From the NCBI GenBank assembly GCA_964017195.1, contig OZ024898.1, positions 3,319,482 through 3,383,481 on the forward strand: a stretch of DNA of 64,000 nucleotides, read 5' to 3'. The notes beneath the pieces are model-generated. The model made no database searches. It was not told the origin of the DNA and saw nothing but the letters and a program-made list of their open reading frames with translations. Both the position numbers and the translations under genes were made by a program. This document shows, piece by piece, positions 46,089 through 57,600 of the stretch; positions within the stretch are counted from its first letter, which is position 1; each line of letters starts with the position of its first letter. Origin of the DNA: Siderastrea radians (lineage: Eukaryota; Cnidaria; Anthozoa; Scleractinia; Rhizangiidae).

Positions 46089-47045
46089 CTAGTCGCTTTT
46101 GCATCTCACTATTCGAACGTATTCATTTCTGAAGGCCTTATTCATGAGCCCGTAAATCAGCGGATTCGTGGCAGCGGTTATAAGCAGAAGGTAATCGTAC
46201 ATCAAATGCGTCCATCTTGGCAAGAAAACGTCACAAACATACAGCGCTCCAACTACCGACACAGGAATCCAGAGGAAGCAAAATACCAGGATAATTGCAA
46301 ACACCATTTTAGTAGCGTTGATTTCGTCGACGCGACACGAAAGTTTGTTCTCAGTTTGGCGATGAGTTAATTTCTCAGGCCTTAAATTCGGTGCAACTAA
46401 AATGACGTGCCTGCGAACTGCGCGATATACTTTGAAGTAGCAAAATAGAACTATTGTTAGTGAGATAACTATGAAAGCCAGGAAAATTGGCAAAGCTATT
46501 GTTTTCTTGGTTTGTTGGTTTGGAAACTTTGGGGTGCAGAAGAAATGAGGACCAAACTGAAATCGCGCCCCAATAACAAACATCATTCCTACAGCTACAA
46601 GAGCTGATAAACCGAGGGAAGACACCGCGATAATGATGGAAAATTTCTTTGTAAAGATCTTTCGGTAGCGAATCGGACACACCACTCGATAATATCGATG
46701 AACCGCTGTCACTGAAACAATTGTCAAAGAAAAGCATCCCCAAATTTGTATCATGTGACCTTGGATTTGGCATATGACGTCACTGTACATCCACTGCCCT
46801 TTTATGGCGGCACCCAGCGACAGCGGTATGCACGTCACTGCAACGAACAAATCAGCCATTGCCAAAGAGAGTATATACCAGTGTGTGATTTTTCGAAGTC
46901 CAGAATTTCTTGAAATGGCTGCGATCACAAATGTATTTCCTACAATCGCTGTGACATTGATAATGAGAAATAAAGCTGATTCCGAAATGGTGGACGAAAG
47001 ACTTCGGTTTGACAGTTCTGATGTAAATGACACATCAACTGACAT
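46089..47045 (-). CDS. Class A (rhodopsin-family) GPCR, intronless
   Basis: A 318 aa seven-helix receptor of the plasma membrane. N-glycosylation site NRS at residues 13-15. TM1 about 24-45 with GNTFVI, TM2 57-79 with LAMAD, TM3 90-115, TM4 136-159, TM5 182-206, TM6 247-271 with CFLWIP, TM7 281-300 with NPLIY. Cys92 and Cys170 can form the usual TM3-ECL2 disulfide. The DRY motif is HRY (116-118), losing the acidic residue that restrains the inactive state, and TM4 lacks the usual Trp. The tail is short. The layout resembles the large amine/melatonin-like orphan receptor sets of cnidarians. The ligand is unknown. Confidence 0.9.
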   Translation of the reverse strand: MSVDVSFTSELSNRSLSSTISESALFLIINVTAIVGNTFVIAAISRNSGLRKITHWYILSLAMADLFVAVTCIPLSLGAAIKGQWMYSDVICQIQGHMIQIWGCFSLTIVSVTAVHRYYRVVCPIRYRKIFTKKFSIIIAVSSLGLSALVAVGMMFVIGARFQFGPHFFCTPKFPNQQTKKTIALPIFLAFIVISLTIVLFCYFKVYRAVRRHVILVAPNLRPEKLTHRQTENKLSCRVDEINATKMVFAIILVFCFLWIPVSVVGALYVCDVFLPRWTHLMYDYLLLITAATNPLIYGLMNKAFRNEYVRIVRCKSD

Positions 47046-49697
47046 TGTGCTAGTTGAAAGAATAACAATACTTCTGTGCCTGAACGTGACTGATTCGATT
47101 GCAAAATAAAATAAAAAGTAGATTCTTACGTTGGCCCCGTCATTTTTCCTTTCCTTTCCTCTTTTTGGTATTTAATCTTTCTCAACCAGAACCAGAAATT
47201 TGTGCTTCCAACTTTTCAGTCTACAGCTTTTGAAAACTTCAAGAATAACCTTTAACCGAGTTTTAAGGTATTTTGCAGTGCTTCCTTGTGCTGTTGATTG
47301 TTTTCTTAATATTTGGCAATATGGATTCAAGAATTTTCCCACTCAATTTGTTCTTGAGCAGTTCATGGAGTGGACGAAATAACTCCTTCAGCTTTCACTT
47401 TGATTTGTTACAAGTTTGCAGCGTGTAGATGTCTTGTATTAGATGACTGTCTCGCGCAGGTGAACTTTCTGTGTTTTCTCCTTCGCCCAGTTCTCGTTGT
47501 TGTCAGTCAGGCAAGCCAGTTTCTCATCACAGCAAAGGCGGTGAATCAAGAATGTTGAAGTATCGAGGAATCCAATTCCACATTGCACTTGAAAGGAGAA
47601 ACATTGAACAGAAGACAACAGCAACCAATTTCCAAGTGGCAGAAAAACATTTATAAGAGCATTTCTGTTTGACGGAGAATTTAGACTGCCACTCTTTCTC
47701 CAAGAGAAATTCGCATTGTCAATATGTCAATATTTCAATTATTATCGAATAATCTAGACTGTAAAGTTTACTTTTGTCTCGCCAAAGATGCCACGTGAGA
47801 GTTTTAATTTAGGATTCAAGCCACCTTTTATGTTCTTTTGATTATAGTTTTGACACGTTGCCATAACAGGGAAAAGTCAATTGAAACCTTTTACCTTTGA
47901 TATGGCTAAATATACAATAAAAAAAAAAGAACTTTCAGTTTACAAAATTCAAATTGAAAATAACAAACTGCCCCACCAAAAATATACGAACACACTTAAA
48001 TGTTACAGCCACTTTTTATTGCAAAAAAAAGAGAAACTACGGATTCAGTGTTTTTTAATCGTCACAGCTTGAGACTTCCTTCATCGACACAAAAATTGGA
48101 ACCACGACGTGCAAGTGTCGTCGACTCTGAGTAAATGAGAAAGAAGTTATAAATTAATCACTTTATGGTCCAGAAGTCTATCCAAGAAACAAAGCCGCCC
48201 TGCAACGCTCAGGTAACAGCCGAAAAGGAATTTTTTTTTCAAGCAGATATATTTCGGTATTGTATATGGATTACTTTGATTGACGAGCACTCTCTCTTTG
48301 ACGTATATGCGAAGTTGAAATGTTTGCTCAAACTCTAGAAATAGTCAGTTCAAATTTGACACCTGAAAGGAAGTTTATTTTTCCTTTTATTTAAAATGCG
48401 TGTTATCAGGATATCGATATTATGTTACCCGTGACAGAAAATCACTTGCAGCCATAAATAACGAATAAAATATGTATTATTGTTTCGAGTTTATGAAAAG
48501 AAGAGAAGTTTCTCGCTTCATGCAGTAATGATTTGCTAGAACTTGGCTTGTAAAGTTTAACCTTTGACTGCAAGTGAAAGGAAAGGTGACAGTGAAAAAG
48601 AAGCACGTGAAAAACGAATTGTTCAAGAAAATTAACTTCTTCTTTCAACTTAAAAAGGTGCAAGTTTTAATTAAAAGTCCAATGTAGAAGTAATTTACGT
48701 TTAATTAAGTGAAGTATATTCATTTGACCAGCATATTGCACTTTTTACTTAGTAATAAAATCTATCTGGTTTTAATAAAACCTGTATTTTGTCCTTTTTT
48801 ATTTTAAAGAAACTGAAACGTTTCAAAGGAAAAATTGTTGCTGGTTAAAAATAATTGCACAGTCGAACCCAGACAATTAAAAAACATCAGGGGAACACAT
48901 AGACCGCAAAGCAGCTGCTTCCTCGCTTCTTCCTCGGAAAACAGAAAGTCGGCGGAGTGTTGCGAATTACGTCCGCCATATTGTTTATAAAAGCCCTTGC
49001 GCGTACAACACGCAAGGCCCACGCAAGGCCCACGCAAGTGATCACGCAAACAGGCCTTTCGGCTTTCCATTTAGCGCAATAGGAACCAGTTCTCCCTGGC
49101 CGGCCAGTTCTGACAAATGTTAAAACTCGCGAATGTATGTTGGAATTGCTAAAAACGCGGACATCGGCGTAGCCTGTTCCAGGCTCTCAGAGAGAAGAAA
49201 GGGCGCACGAAAATTAGAAAGAGCACGCAGCCCCCACGCGGTTTTTGCGCTCGTTTTCTCAATTCGCACTTTCCCACACTATCTTGAAGCCTGGATCAGG
49301 CTAACTGATCTTGCGAGGCGTCGAAATGGAAAGCCTGTATGACACACTCGCCTGAGTCTTAAGTCCACTTAAAGGAGGGAAATTTTGCTGCCATTTTTGT
49401 CAAAATTGTGCTGAAATTATCAGAAAGTTCCTTCGATCGCGCACAAAATACTCCTTAAATAACAAGAGAAAAATGCAAGGGAAATGTGTCGCAAGGGGCA
49501 AGTTCAGGACATGGAGCAAAAAAGCATTTCAGTTCAGCCGAGCCTTGCACGCGCGCCCGCACTAAGGAAAACAATACTGCAGCCAACTTGCGTCGACTCG
49601 CGTTGGATCGCCAAACGGTTAAAAACTTGCGTTCGCTTGCGTAAAAAATTGAGCTCGATCAAAGTGGACGCAAGCCATAGAAATTCCACGCAAAGCA
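47046..49697. other. Intergenic stretch, no supported gene
   Basis: No conserved coding sequence. Around 49005-49050 the word CACGCAAGGCC is repeated in tandem two to three times, and 49080-49350 has the GC-rich look of a dispersed repeat (GTAGCCTGTTCCAGGCTCTC). Confidence 0.45.
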
Positions 49698-49772
49698 TGG
49701 CCAAATGGAGTCGCAAGTTACCACAACTTTAATTTTCAACTTGCGATAACTTGCAACTCCGTTTGGCCAGGG
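49698..49772. repeat. Short inverted repeat, GGCCAAATGGAGTCGCAAG
   Basis: GGCCAAATGGAGTCGCAAGT and its near reverse complement ACTTGCAACTCCGTTTGGCC lie about 25 bp apart, forming a stem of about 24 bp with a few mismatches. Surrounding CTTGCG words (49590-49760) suggest it belongs to a larger worn repeat. Confidence 0.6.
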
Positions 49773-50155
49773 CTTAAGACCGTGCGGGGTCGCACGCCGA
49801 AGCAACAAACTCAGACTGCAGACTGTTTTGCATTCCAGGAAATAAAGGAGAATCTGACCGATTGAGTTTACTAGATTTGAGTGACCGGGGCATGAATTGC
49901 TCTCTTTACTTTTTATCCTCAATAATTTCAATTAAATATTTCAAAACGAAGATTAGCTATTTTGGGCTACATTGACGACCATACTGAGACGGAAAAAATC
50001 TGGACATAATTTAATTTTTATTAAATCACTAATTACCAGGAGCTCCTGTAATTACCTTTTTTTTTTACAAATTCATACTGATTTCTCGTGTTTAAATAAA
50101 CACTAGATCATTTAATTTTCTTTTAATTCTCCCTTTTTGTCTGCGGATGACACCC

Positions 50156-50369
50156 TTAACCCTTTAAACCCCAATATCAATATACATATTCTCCTCAGTG
50201 TTCTCCATACATTTCTTAAGGTGCTAGTTGGGAGAATTTACACAAATATCAAGACATTGCATAATTTGGTGATCATTTCCTTTATTTGCGTGGCCTGTAG
50301 GTTTGATCAAGTAGTGATATTGTGTGGAGAAATTCGATGCCTGTCAACATTGGGGCTTAAAAGGGTTAA
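50156..50369. mobile_element. MITE family A, copy 7
   Basis: TTAACCCTTTAAACCCCAAT at the left and GGGGCTTAAAAGGGTTAA at the right, the best-preserved ends of the family. Intergenic. Confidence 0.85.
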
Positions 50370-51629
50370 AAAGCTGTTGAGTGGTAATTTCCTGTGGTAC
50401 CGTTTATTGTGCTGTGCAAGATGGTTCTAACGTTTGAGTCTGTGAATGGAAAGCTTATATTTGAATGTGATAATTCAAATAAAACCTTTGAGCAGTGCTT
50501 TTATCATTTAAACAATAGAGTTCTTCTGTCGAAGGTCCTATCGTGTGAGAAGTTGCCCGAGGAAATTTGATGTTCACAACAAATATTAGGCTTATGTGAA
50601 GTTTTAACATCAAATTTGCGAGGGAACCTATGACAAATGGGGCCTGAGACAGAAGGACTCTATTGTTTTTATTGTACAACGCCAAATTTTAAGCGAAAAT
50701 TGCCAAAACCGGGCACCATGCGCTGATAGGCACCAGCTAAGGAGAGCCACTATCGCGTCACGTGACCAATTTCGACCAATGGGAGCACGCCAAAATTTAA
50801 CGTTGTACTATAAGATGTTATAATGTACAAGGTAGTTTTTATTTTTAAGTCTGTGAATGAAGTAGAATCGTGTGACCGATAGAAATGAAAGCTCAAATTC
50901 AGTTTTCAACAACACTGATTGTCTCTTAATAACTGCAACGTGAAAGTTGTGACTCTTTTGAAGGTCAAACTTGCCTTCACGCTACTTCTACAAAACATCT
51001 TCCTAACACCTCTCTCAGAAGGACACATGGAGGCCTTGTACCTCCATGCTTGAGTTCATCTCCTTTATTTATGGATAGAGAACTCTCTGAAAAGAGTCCG
51101 AACTATAGTTCCCGCCAGGTCAACGTAAACCTCTCCCTAGGATGAACATGCGGAGATGTATCTTCTGTTCTTTACTCTACCTACCTCCATAAAACACTCC
51201 TCTAAGATGAAAACGTGGATTTGGTTAATGTTTTCATTTTCCTTCAATGCACACCCCTTTATTAGAGTGGCATGTCGTTTGTTCTTCCGCACGTCACGTT
51301 CTTTCACTACGACGCCTTTCAAGATGGAAGGCACCACCTAACGAGCACGCGGAGTTGCTCCCCGCCATGCTTCAGATATTTGAATCTCCCTCCTCTGACG
51401 TGGACATTTTTTCCTAATGTAGACGCGTGTTCCATACCGTACTACATACAGCCCTTTACCACTAAGATGGACAACTCTGTAAGAGGGTCGCTTGGAGATG
51501 CTTCATGCCGTACTTAGTCAGATCTAAGGTTCGTCTCTTCCTAAAATGTTAGGAAAATCGAGGCTTGTCCCCGAGCATGTCTGTTTTAGAGGGAGTTCCT
51601 GTTTTTTTTTTTCAATTCAGTTCTTCGTT
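50370..51629. other. Region downstream of the adhesion GPCR
   Basis: It probably includes the 3'UTR of the minus-strand receptor gene, whose stop is at 51630-51632. An inverted repeat lies around 50510-50665 (AATAGAGTTCTTCTGTC / GACAGAAGGACTCTATT). No other gene is seen. Confidence 0.4.
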
Positions 51630-54600
51630 CTATCCCTCAACAGGAGCAATCTTATTGCTTTTTCTGCTCAGTTCCACCGACTGCCTTTCGCTCGTACTTG
51701 TGGCTGATGGACTTCCAATGTTGAACAAACGCCAAGCTCGTTTTCTTATCCTTTGAAGTTTTTTAGTCCAAGCTGCTCTTATCTGAAACAAGACCAAAAA
51801 ATGCAAAGTGAATGGTCAGTGTGACCTTTGATTAATACCATCTCTCTGAGGCGGGACCGATTTACATGGTGGTTACAAATTAAATGTCCCATAATATTAG
51901 CCTCCATCACAGACATGCTTTAATAGCGGAGCCCACTCGCGTAGCGCGCCATCGGAGCACCATCGCTAAGCAAATTTGGTAACCTATCAAGTCAAGAAAT
52001 TTTGGTAGTGACGTCATAGTCACGTGACCGTCCGTCCGTGTGTACGTACCTCCGCACCACAGGCTCACCAATATGAGGTGGCATACACTTGAGATGACCC
52101 TGTGTTGTATCCCGCGTTTTTGGGCCGAAATCGTGTAGTGACCCGCGTTTTAGCAAAGACCACAAAAGTCAAAAACAATTTTATTAATGGAAGAAAAAGT
52201 TCAAAGGAATACTCAGTTTTCTTTTTGGTGAAAGGTGAAAAGTTCAAGTTGCGATTTTGCCTTCGAAACCTTCATCTTTGTTGTCCGTTCTGCTGCGAAC
52301 TCGGTCGGCACAACGCTTGAGTTCACCGCATTTGGCAGCGGTCCTGATGCCAAACCTAGCAGAGCTAATGCCCTCTGGTTTTTTCTGTCCACAACCACGG
52401 TTTTTGCGGCGGTCCGAACATATTTTCCTAAGAAAAACACCCGTGTTTGTCGTAACACAATAACTTGCGTAACTCGCGTAACATCGAATCGAGTCGAAGT
52501 ACATTGCTTGAATTCGCTGTTCTTTTTTTCCATTTTTTCTTTCTTTTTTGGTAATTACTTTAAAAAATGAATAAGTTCCAGCAATTAAAAAAAAAAGTGT
52601 AGCTCCGCTCTTAGGCCTGGCGAAATCTATATATTACGGTGCCTATGAACTGATACGCGTCGAACTTCCTCTAGTGTGTTGGTTAGCGCCATTCCCGACC
52701 TCGACGTCTTTATTTTCCATCCTACTTAGAAGGACATTCAGTTTCTTTCTAGGGGGTGGGTCCTCTCAAATCAATGCCGGTAATTCATTCGGCGTGTAAA
52801 CCGAAGGATGTGGGCTATTCTCTTGATTTATATTAAAGCTATGGAAATAAGCAGTGATAATCTTACCTCAGTATTTCTCACACAGTGCAGAAGAAAAATC
52901 AGTAATCCCTGAAATCATTAGAATGGTTAACAGAGCATTTTAAAGTCAAGTCCTTTAAACTAAAGACAAATTCGAAAATCTTTACTCCAATCTTCCTTCC
53001 TTCCTTCCTTCCTTCCTTCCTTCCTTCGTTATTTCTTATTTATTTGCTTATTTATTTTCACTTCACTTTCGTTTTACTATATTTCGTATTTTCAACATAA
53101 TGAGGGGTGGGTAGTTTTTACAACATTTACTAGGTTATACATGGGAATTTATACACTAAACTATGAACAGTCTCTTTTTTACTCCTATTTTTTGCGTTAA
53201 TTTGCATGATTCATACATTTCTGCTCGCTTGTAGGATCTGAAATCTGAGGAAAATACATCGACTACATGCTCGCAGTCTTGTTGTACAATGCTACATATT
53301 TGTAAGCGTACCTGAACAGAGTTGAGCACAGTAAAAATGTACTGAGGTACAACACCAGCCTGAGCAATACTCAGCAAACCAAATAGCCACGTGATTCCCA
53401 ACAGCGGAAATAACACAATACAAGCCTTCACTGTTGTCCTGAGAAGGGACAAAAGAAACACAATTATTTTCTCTATTTTCTACAGAATAAAATTAAGGCA
53501 AAACAAATCATTGTTTGGCCATATAAAAAAGCTTTTCGCGCCCTAGCTTTTGCCAAGGGTCAACCGTTTTCTAGCGCATACTACTGGTAAATATTTCCCT
53601 TCCTTTATTTGTGACGGCGAGTGGCGTATTTTCTCGGGCTTTCCTCTGGTCACAAGAAAAGATTTTCTTGCGCTATTCACGGTTAGAGGTTTTTTTCTTG
53701 CCCTCACTTCCCAACACTGACTGCATGACATTTTCCCCAATATTGGCAAGAGTTAGATGTTTACTCATGTCTGCCATGTATACTTTTCCTTGCTTGACAC
53801 CAGTGTTTTTATGACTGCTTCCTCGCGTTTGCTATGGGTTTATGTTTTCCTGGCTGCAGCTCTGAAATTACGTTGGTTTGCTGGTATGTCAACAGTGATA
53901 GCAACTGATTTTCTGTTTTCAACCTGGCCTTGACACATTAATAAAGTTTATCTATCTATCTATCTAGATAGCTATTTGATGTTTTCATGCCGGATATCTC
54001 TATTATGCTCTCGATTAACGTCCGTTGAAGACTATCAACGATTTATATGACGACATTTTTGTTCGTTGTTCACTTACTTCACTGCGTTTAGTTTACTCGA
54101 CTGCGTGCTTGGCATGGAAACCATTTCTCTTACGACTCCGCAGAACACCAGAATGTTTACCTATAGGGTAACAGAGACAATTCGGCTTAAAGCAAAGGAT
54201 AAAGCTAAAGATATAAAAAGACCTCGCTTCATTAGGTGACACAATTACTGTCACAGCCAGGAAGTTACATTGTGGTTGTAAATTGAAGAAAGTAACATCC
54301 CAAATGAACAAAAACTGTGCACCAATTTCCTGTTTGTCTACAAGTTGAACTCGGCACAACGATATTACAAATCTTTAAAATACTCAGCGGGGGAGGACTT
54401 GAATCCAGTACCCCTCTAAATGTAGTTGTATGGTAGTCTCCTCCACAGGTTCTTTGTTTGTAAGTTAAAGGCCGCTAGCACCCTGGAGACGAGTGAGAAG
54501 TTGACTCTTCGCGCCTTGAATCCCTTGTCCCCTTCCGGCCTTCCTTTTCGTCTTCTCACCTCAGTCTACTCTTTCTTATTTCCCAAGCACAAGAAGACTG

Positions 54601-57600
54601 CTGCTTTTTTCCGGATGGATTTTCGACTCGGTCTTGCGTAATCAAATGCAAAAATTTGCTTTGGCCTGATTTGAATTTGTCGCATTCTAAATTCGTACCG
54701 GTCTCATTTAGGAACTGAAAACCCAAATAGCTACTGTTATTTCTCCTTTGTCTCCGACTGACCCTTGCTTTAATTGCTTAATTTAATATGAAAGGAGCAT
54801 ACATTATGTACTTACAGCGGTTATCAATATCACTGGTGCTGCAAAGGACCATATGTAATAGTTTTCTGTTGAGAGCCAGCACCTAAAATAAAGACAAAGA
54901 TAGTTCCACACAAGGAAATCCACGATGTAAAAGACTTACAAGAACCAGAGATTTTGTAGATCAGGTTAAGTATTGGGATAGCAGTTTTCATTCACAGGAA
55001 AGAAGAGAAAATAGATCCCTCAAGTGTTAATGGTTTTAGTGTCATCTAGCCTCCACCACCACCAGTCTCAGTTTAATCAAAGAGAGTATGAAACTGTCTC
55101 TCTTAGTTAAATGAAGATTCTACCGGGAAAATCTTACCATTTGTTGGCTTTATAATGACCAATTCCTTTGTCTTTCAAGTGGGCAATCAACAGCGTTCCT
55201 CCTACTACTGTGCCTGGGAATCCTGCGTGCAAGATGTTACGTCACAGATTAACATTGGTGTCCCTGTTTACTCAAACCGTAAAGATAAATTTGCTCATTA
55301 TTCAGCAGTTGGTTAATTAATGACGGCTATTTGAAATAAAAAGTACTTTGGTTAGATATCGTTACTACGAGGACCTTTTACAAACGAATCTTTCCGGCAT
55401 TCGAAGTTTACATGCATGATTATTTCATCTATTTGTAGTGTTCGTGAAGTATATTCCAGTGTATCGTACACGAAGTATTTAGGCGCGCAAAGCATGTATG
55501 TAAAGTGATTATTAAAGCATGGCGGATTAGATTCGAGTCTGTATTATTTGCGTGCAATAATCTTGTTCCATCGGTTTAAATACGACGTTGGAACACGACA
55601 TCTGGCGACGAGGATCAAGTTTAGGTCCCAACCGATCGAGCAATGGCATCAATAAAGATAGATGACCTCTCCAGCGTGAAACCGTTCGATCCTCATGGCG
55701 ACCCTTCGAATGTTGGGCGGCGTTGGCAACGATGGATCAAAAGTTTTACACTGTACGCCGACAGCAAAGGCCTCATCATCCAAGCAGACAAAGATGATAA
55801 CAAAGTCCAGAGGAGAGCTCTACTTCTTCACTCAGCCGGTGAAGACGTCCAAGAAATATTCGAAACGTTGGCCGACACGGGCGGGATAAAAGATTACGCA
55901 AAAGCTGAGAAAGCCTTAAATGACTACTTCATCCCGAAAGTAAATTCGACATACCAGAACCACGTTTTCCGCAGCATGGAGCAGCACGATGGCGAAACTG
56001 TAGCCCAATTTGTGACTAGATTAAGAAGAGTGGTTAAAGATTGTGATTATGGCGAGCAAGCTGAAAATCAGATACGAGATCAAGTTGTCCAGCGTTGCAA
56101 ATCACATGACTTACGGAGGAAATTGCTAGAAAAGGGAGAGAAGCTAACCCTGGAGCTCCTACTTTCGACGGCCGCAAACCATGAGCGTGTCCAATCGCAG
56201 TTGCAGAGTATGGAGAGTGGAAAGAATGATGTGAACGCGGTGCGTGAGAAGCAGCCAGACAAAACAAAGGAGTCAACCAGTGGAACTACGAAGCATGCAT
56301 GCTACAGATGTGGGAATGTGGGTCATTTTGGACGAGACCCTGAATGCCCTGCCAAAGGAAAAACCTGCCATAAGTGTGGAGGAGCTGACCATTTTGGTGC
56401 CCAGTGTCAGACAAAGAAAGGAGCCAAACCTCCCAAACCTAGACGTGGAGGAAAGCCAACTGGAAAGAACCAGAAGAGGAAATCAGTCAGGTACGTGGAA
56501 CGTGAGAGAGAGGAAGATGAGTATGCATTTGCTGTGAATTCTGTTGCACCACCTGAGGAAATAAATGTAACTGTGGGCGGAGTTGTAGTTGCTATGTTGA
56601 TTGATTCGGGTGCAAGCACCAATGTCATTGACAAAAATCTGTGGTTAAAGTTGAAGCAAGAAAAGGTTAAGTGTGCGTCTAAGAAGAGTGATAAGAAGCT
56701 TTATGCATATGGCAGTGACCAGCCACTGAAAGTTCTTGGAACATTCTCAGCATCAGTAAAAGCAGGCAAAAATGAAGTAGAAGCTGAATTTGCTGTTATT
56801 GATGGAAAAGGGGCAGCACTGCTGGGAAGGGAAACTGCCATACAGCTGGGTGTGTTGAAATTAGGCATCCCACTTTATTCAGTGACATCTAAGGAAACAA
56901 TCATGTCTGATTACAAAGAAATCTTTGAAGGTGTGGGAAAGTTGAAAGATTACCAAGTTAAGTTGTATGTGGATCCAAACGTACCTCCTGTGGCGCAACC
57001 AGTCAGGCGCACTCCATTTAGTCTTCGAGACAAGGTTAAAGAGAAGGTTGAAGAACTTGTAGCTATGGACATAATTGAACCGGTAGAGGGCCCAACCCCG
57101 TGGGTTAGTCCAGTCGTAGTGGTACCAAAGCAGAATGATGAAATACGTTTGTGTGTAGACATGCGAAGGGCCAATGAAGCCATCATCAGGGAACGCTACC
57201 CCATACCTACTGTAGATGAAGTGCTCCAAAACCTTAACCAAAGCACTGTGTTCAGTAAACTTGACCTGAAGTGGGGTTATCATCAGTTGGAACTCCATCC
57301 AGATTCAAGAAGCATCACAACCTTCACTAGACACTGTGGGTTATACCGGTACAAGCGCCTTATGTTTGGCATAAGTTCGGCTCCAGAAGTGTACCAGCAT
57401 GTCATCCAACAAGCATTACAAGATTGCGAAGGTGTTGCCAACATTTCAGATGACATCATTGTTCATGGAAGGAACACTGAAGAACACGACAAGAGATTGC
57501 AACGAGTCTTGGAGAGGCTGAAAGAGAAGAATCTAACGTTGAATGCAGGGAAGTGCAGATTTCACATGACCCAAATGGTGTTCATGGGGCTAGTGCTAAC

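Noticed and set aside
49133..49342. GC-rich 69-codon frame
   Set aside because: It lies inside a dispersed-repeat-like stretch and has no recognised domain.
50900..51600. Apparent tandem repeat of AAGATGGA/AGGATGAACATG words
   Set aside because: The spacing is irregular and the units do not align convincingly.
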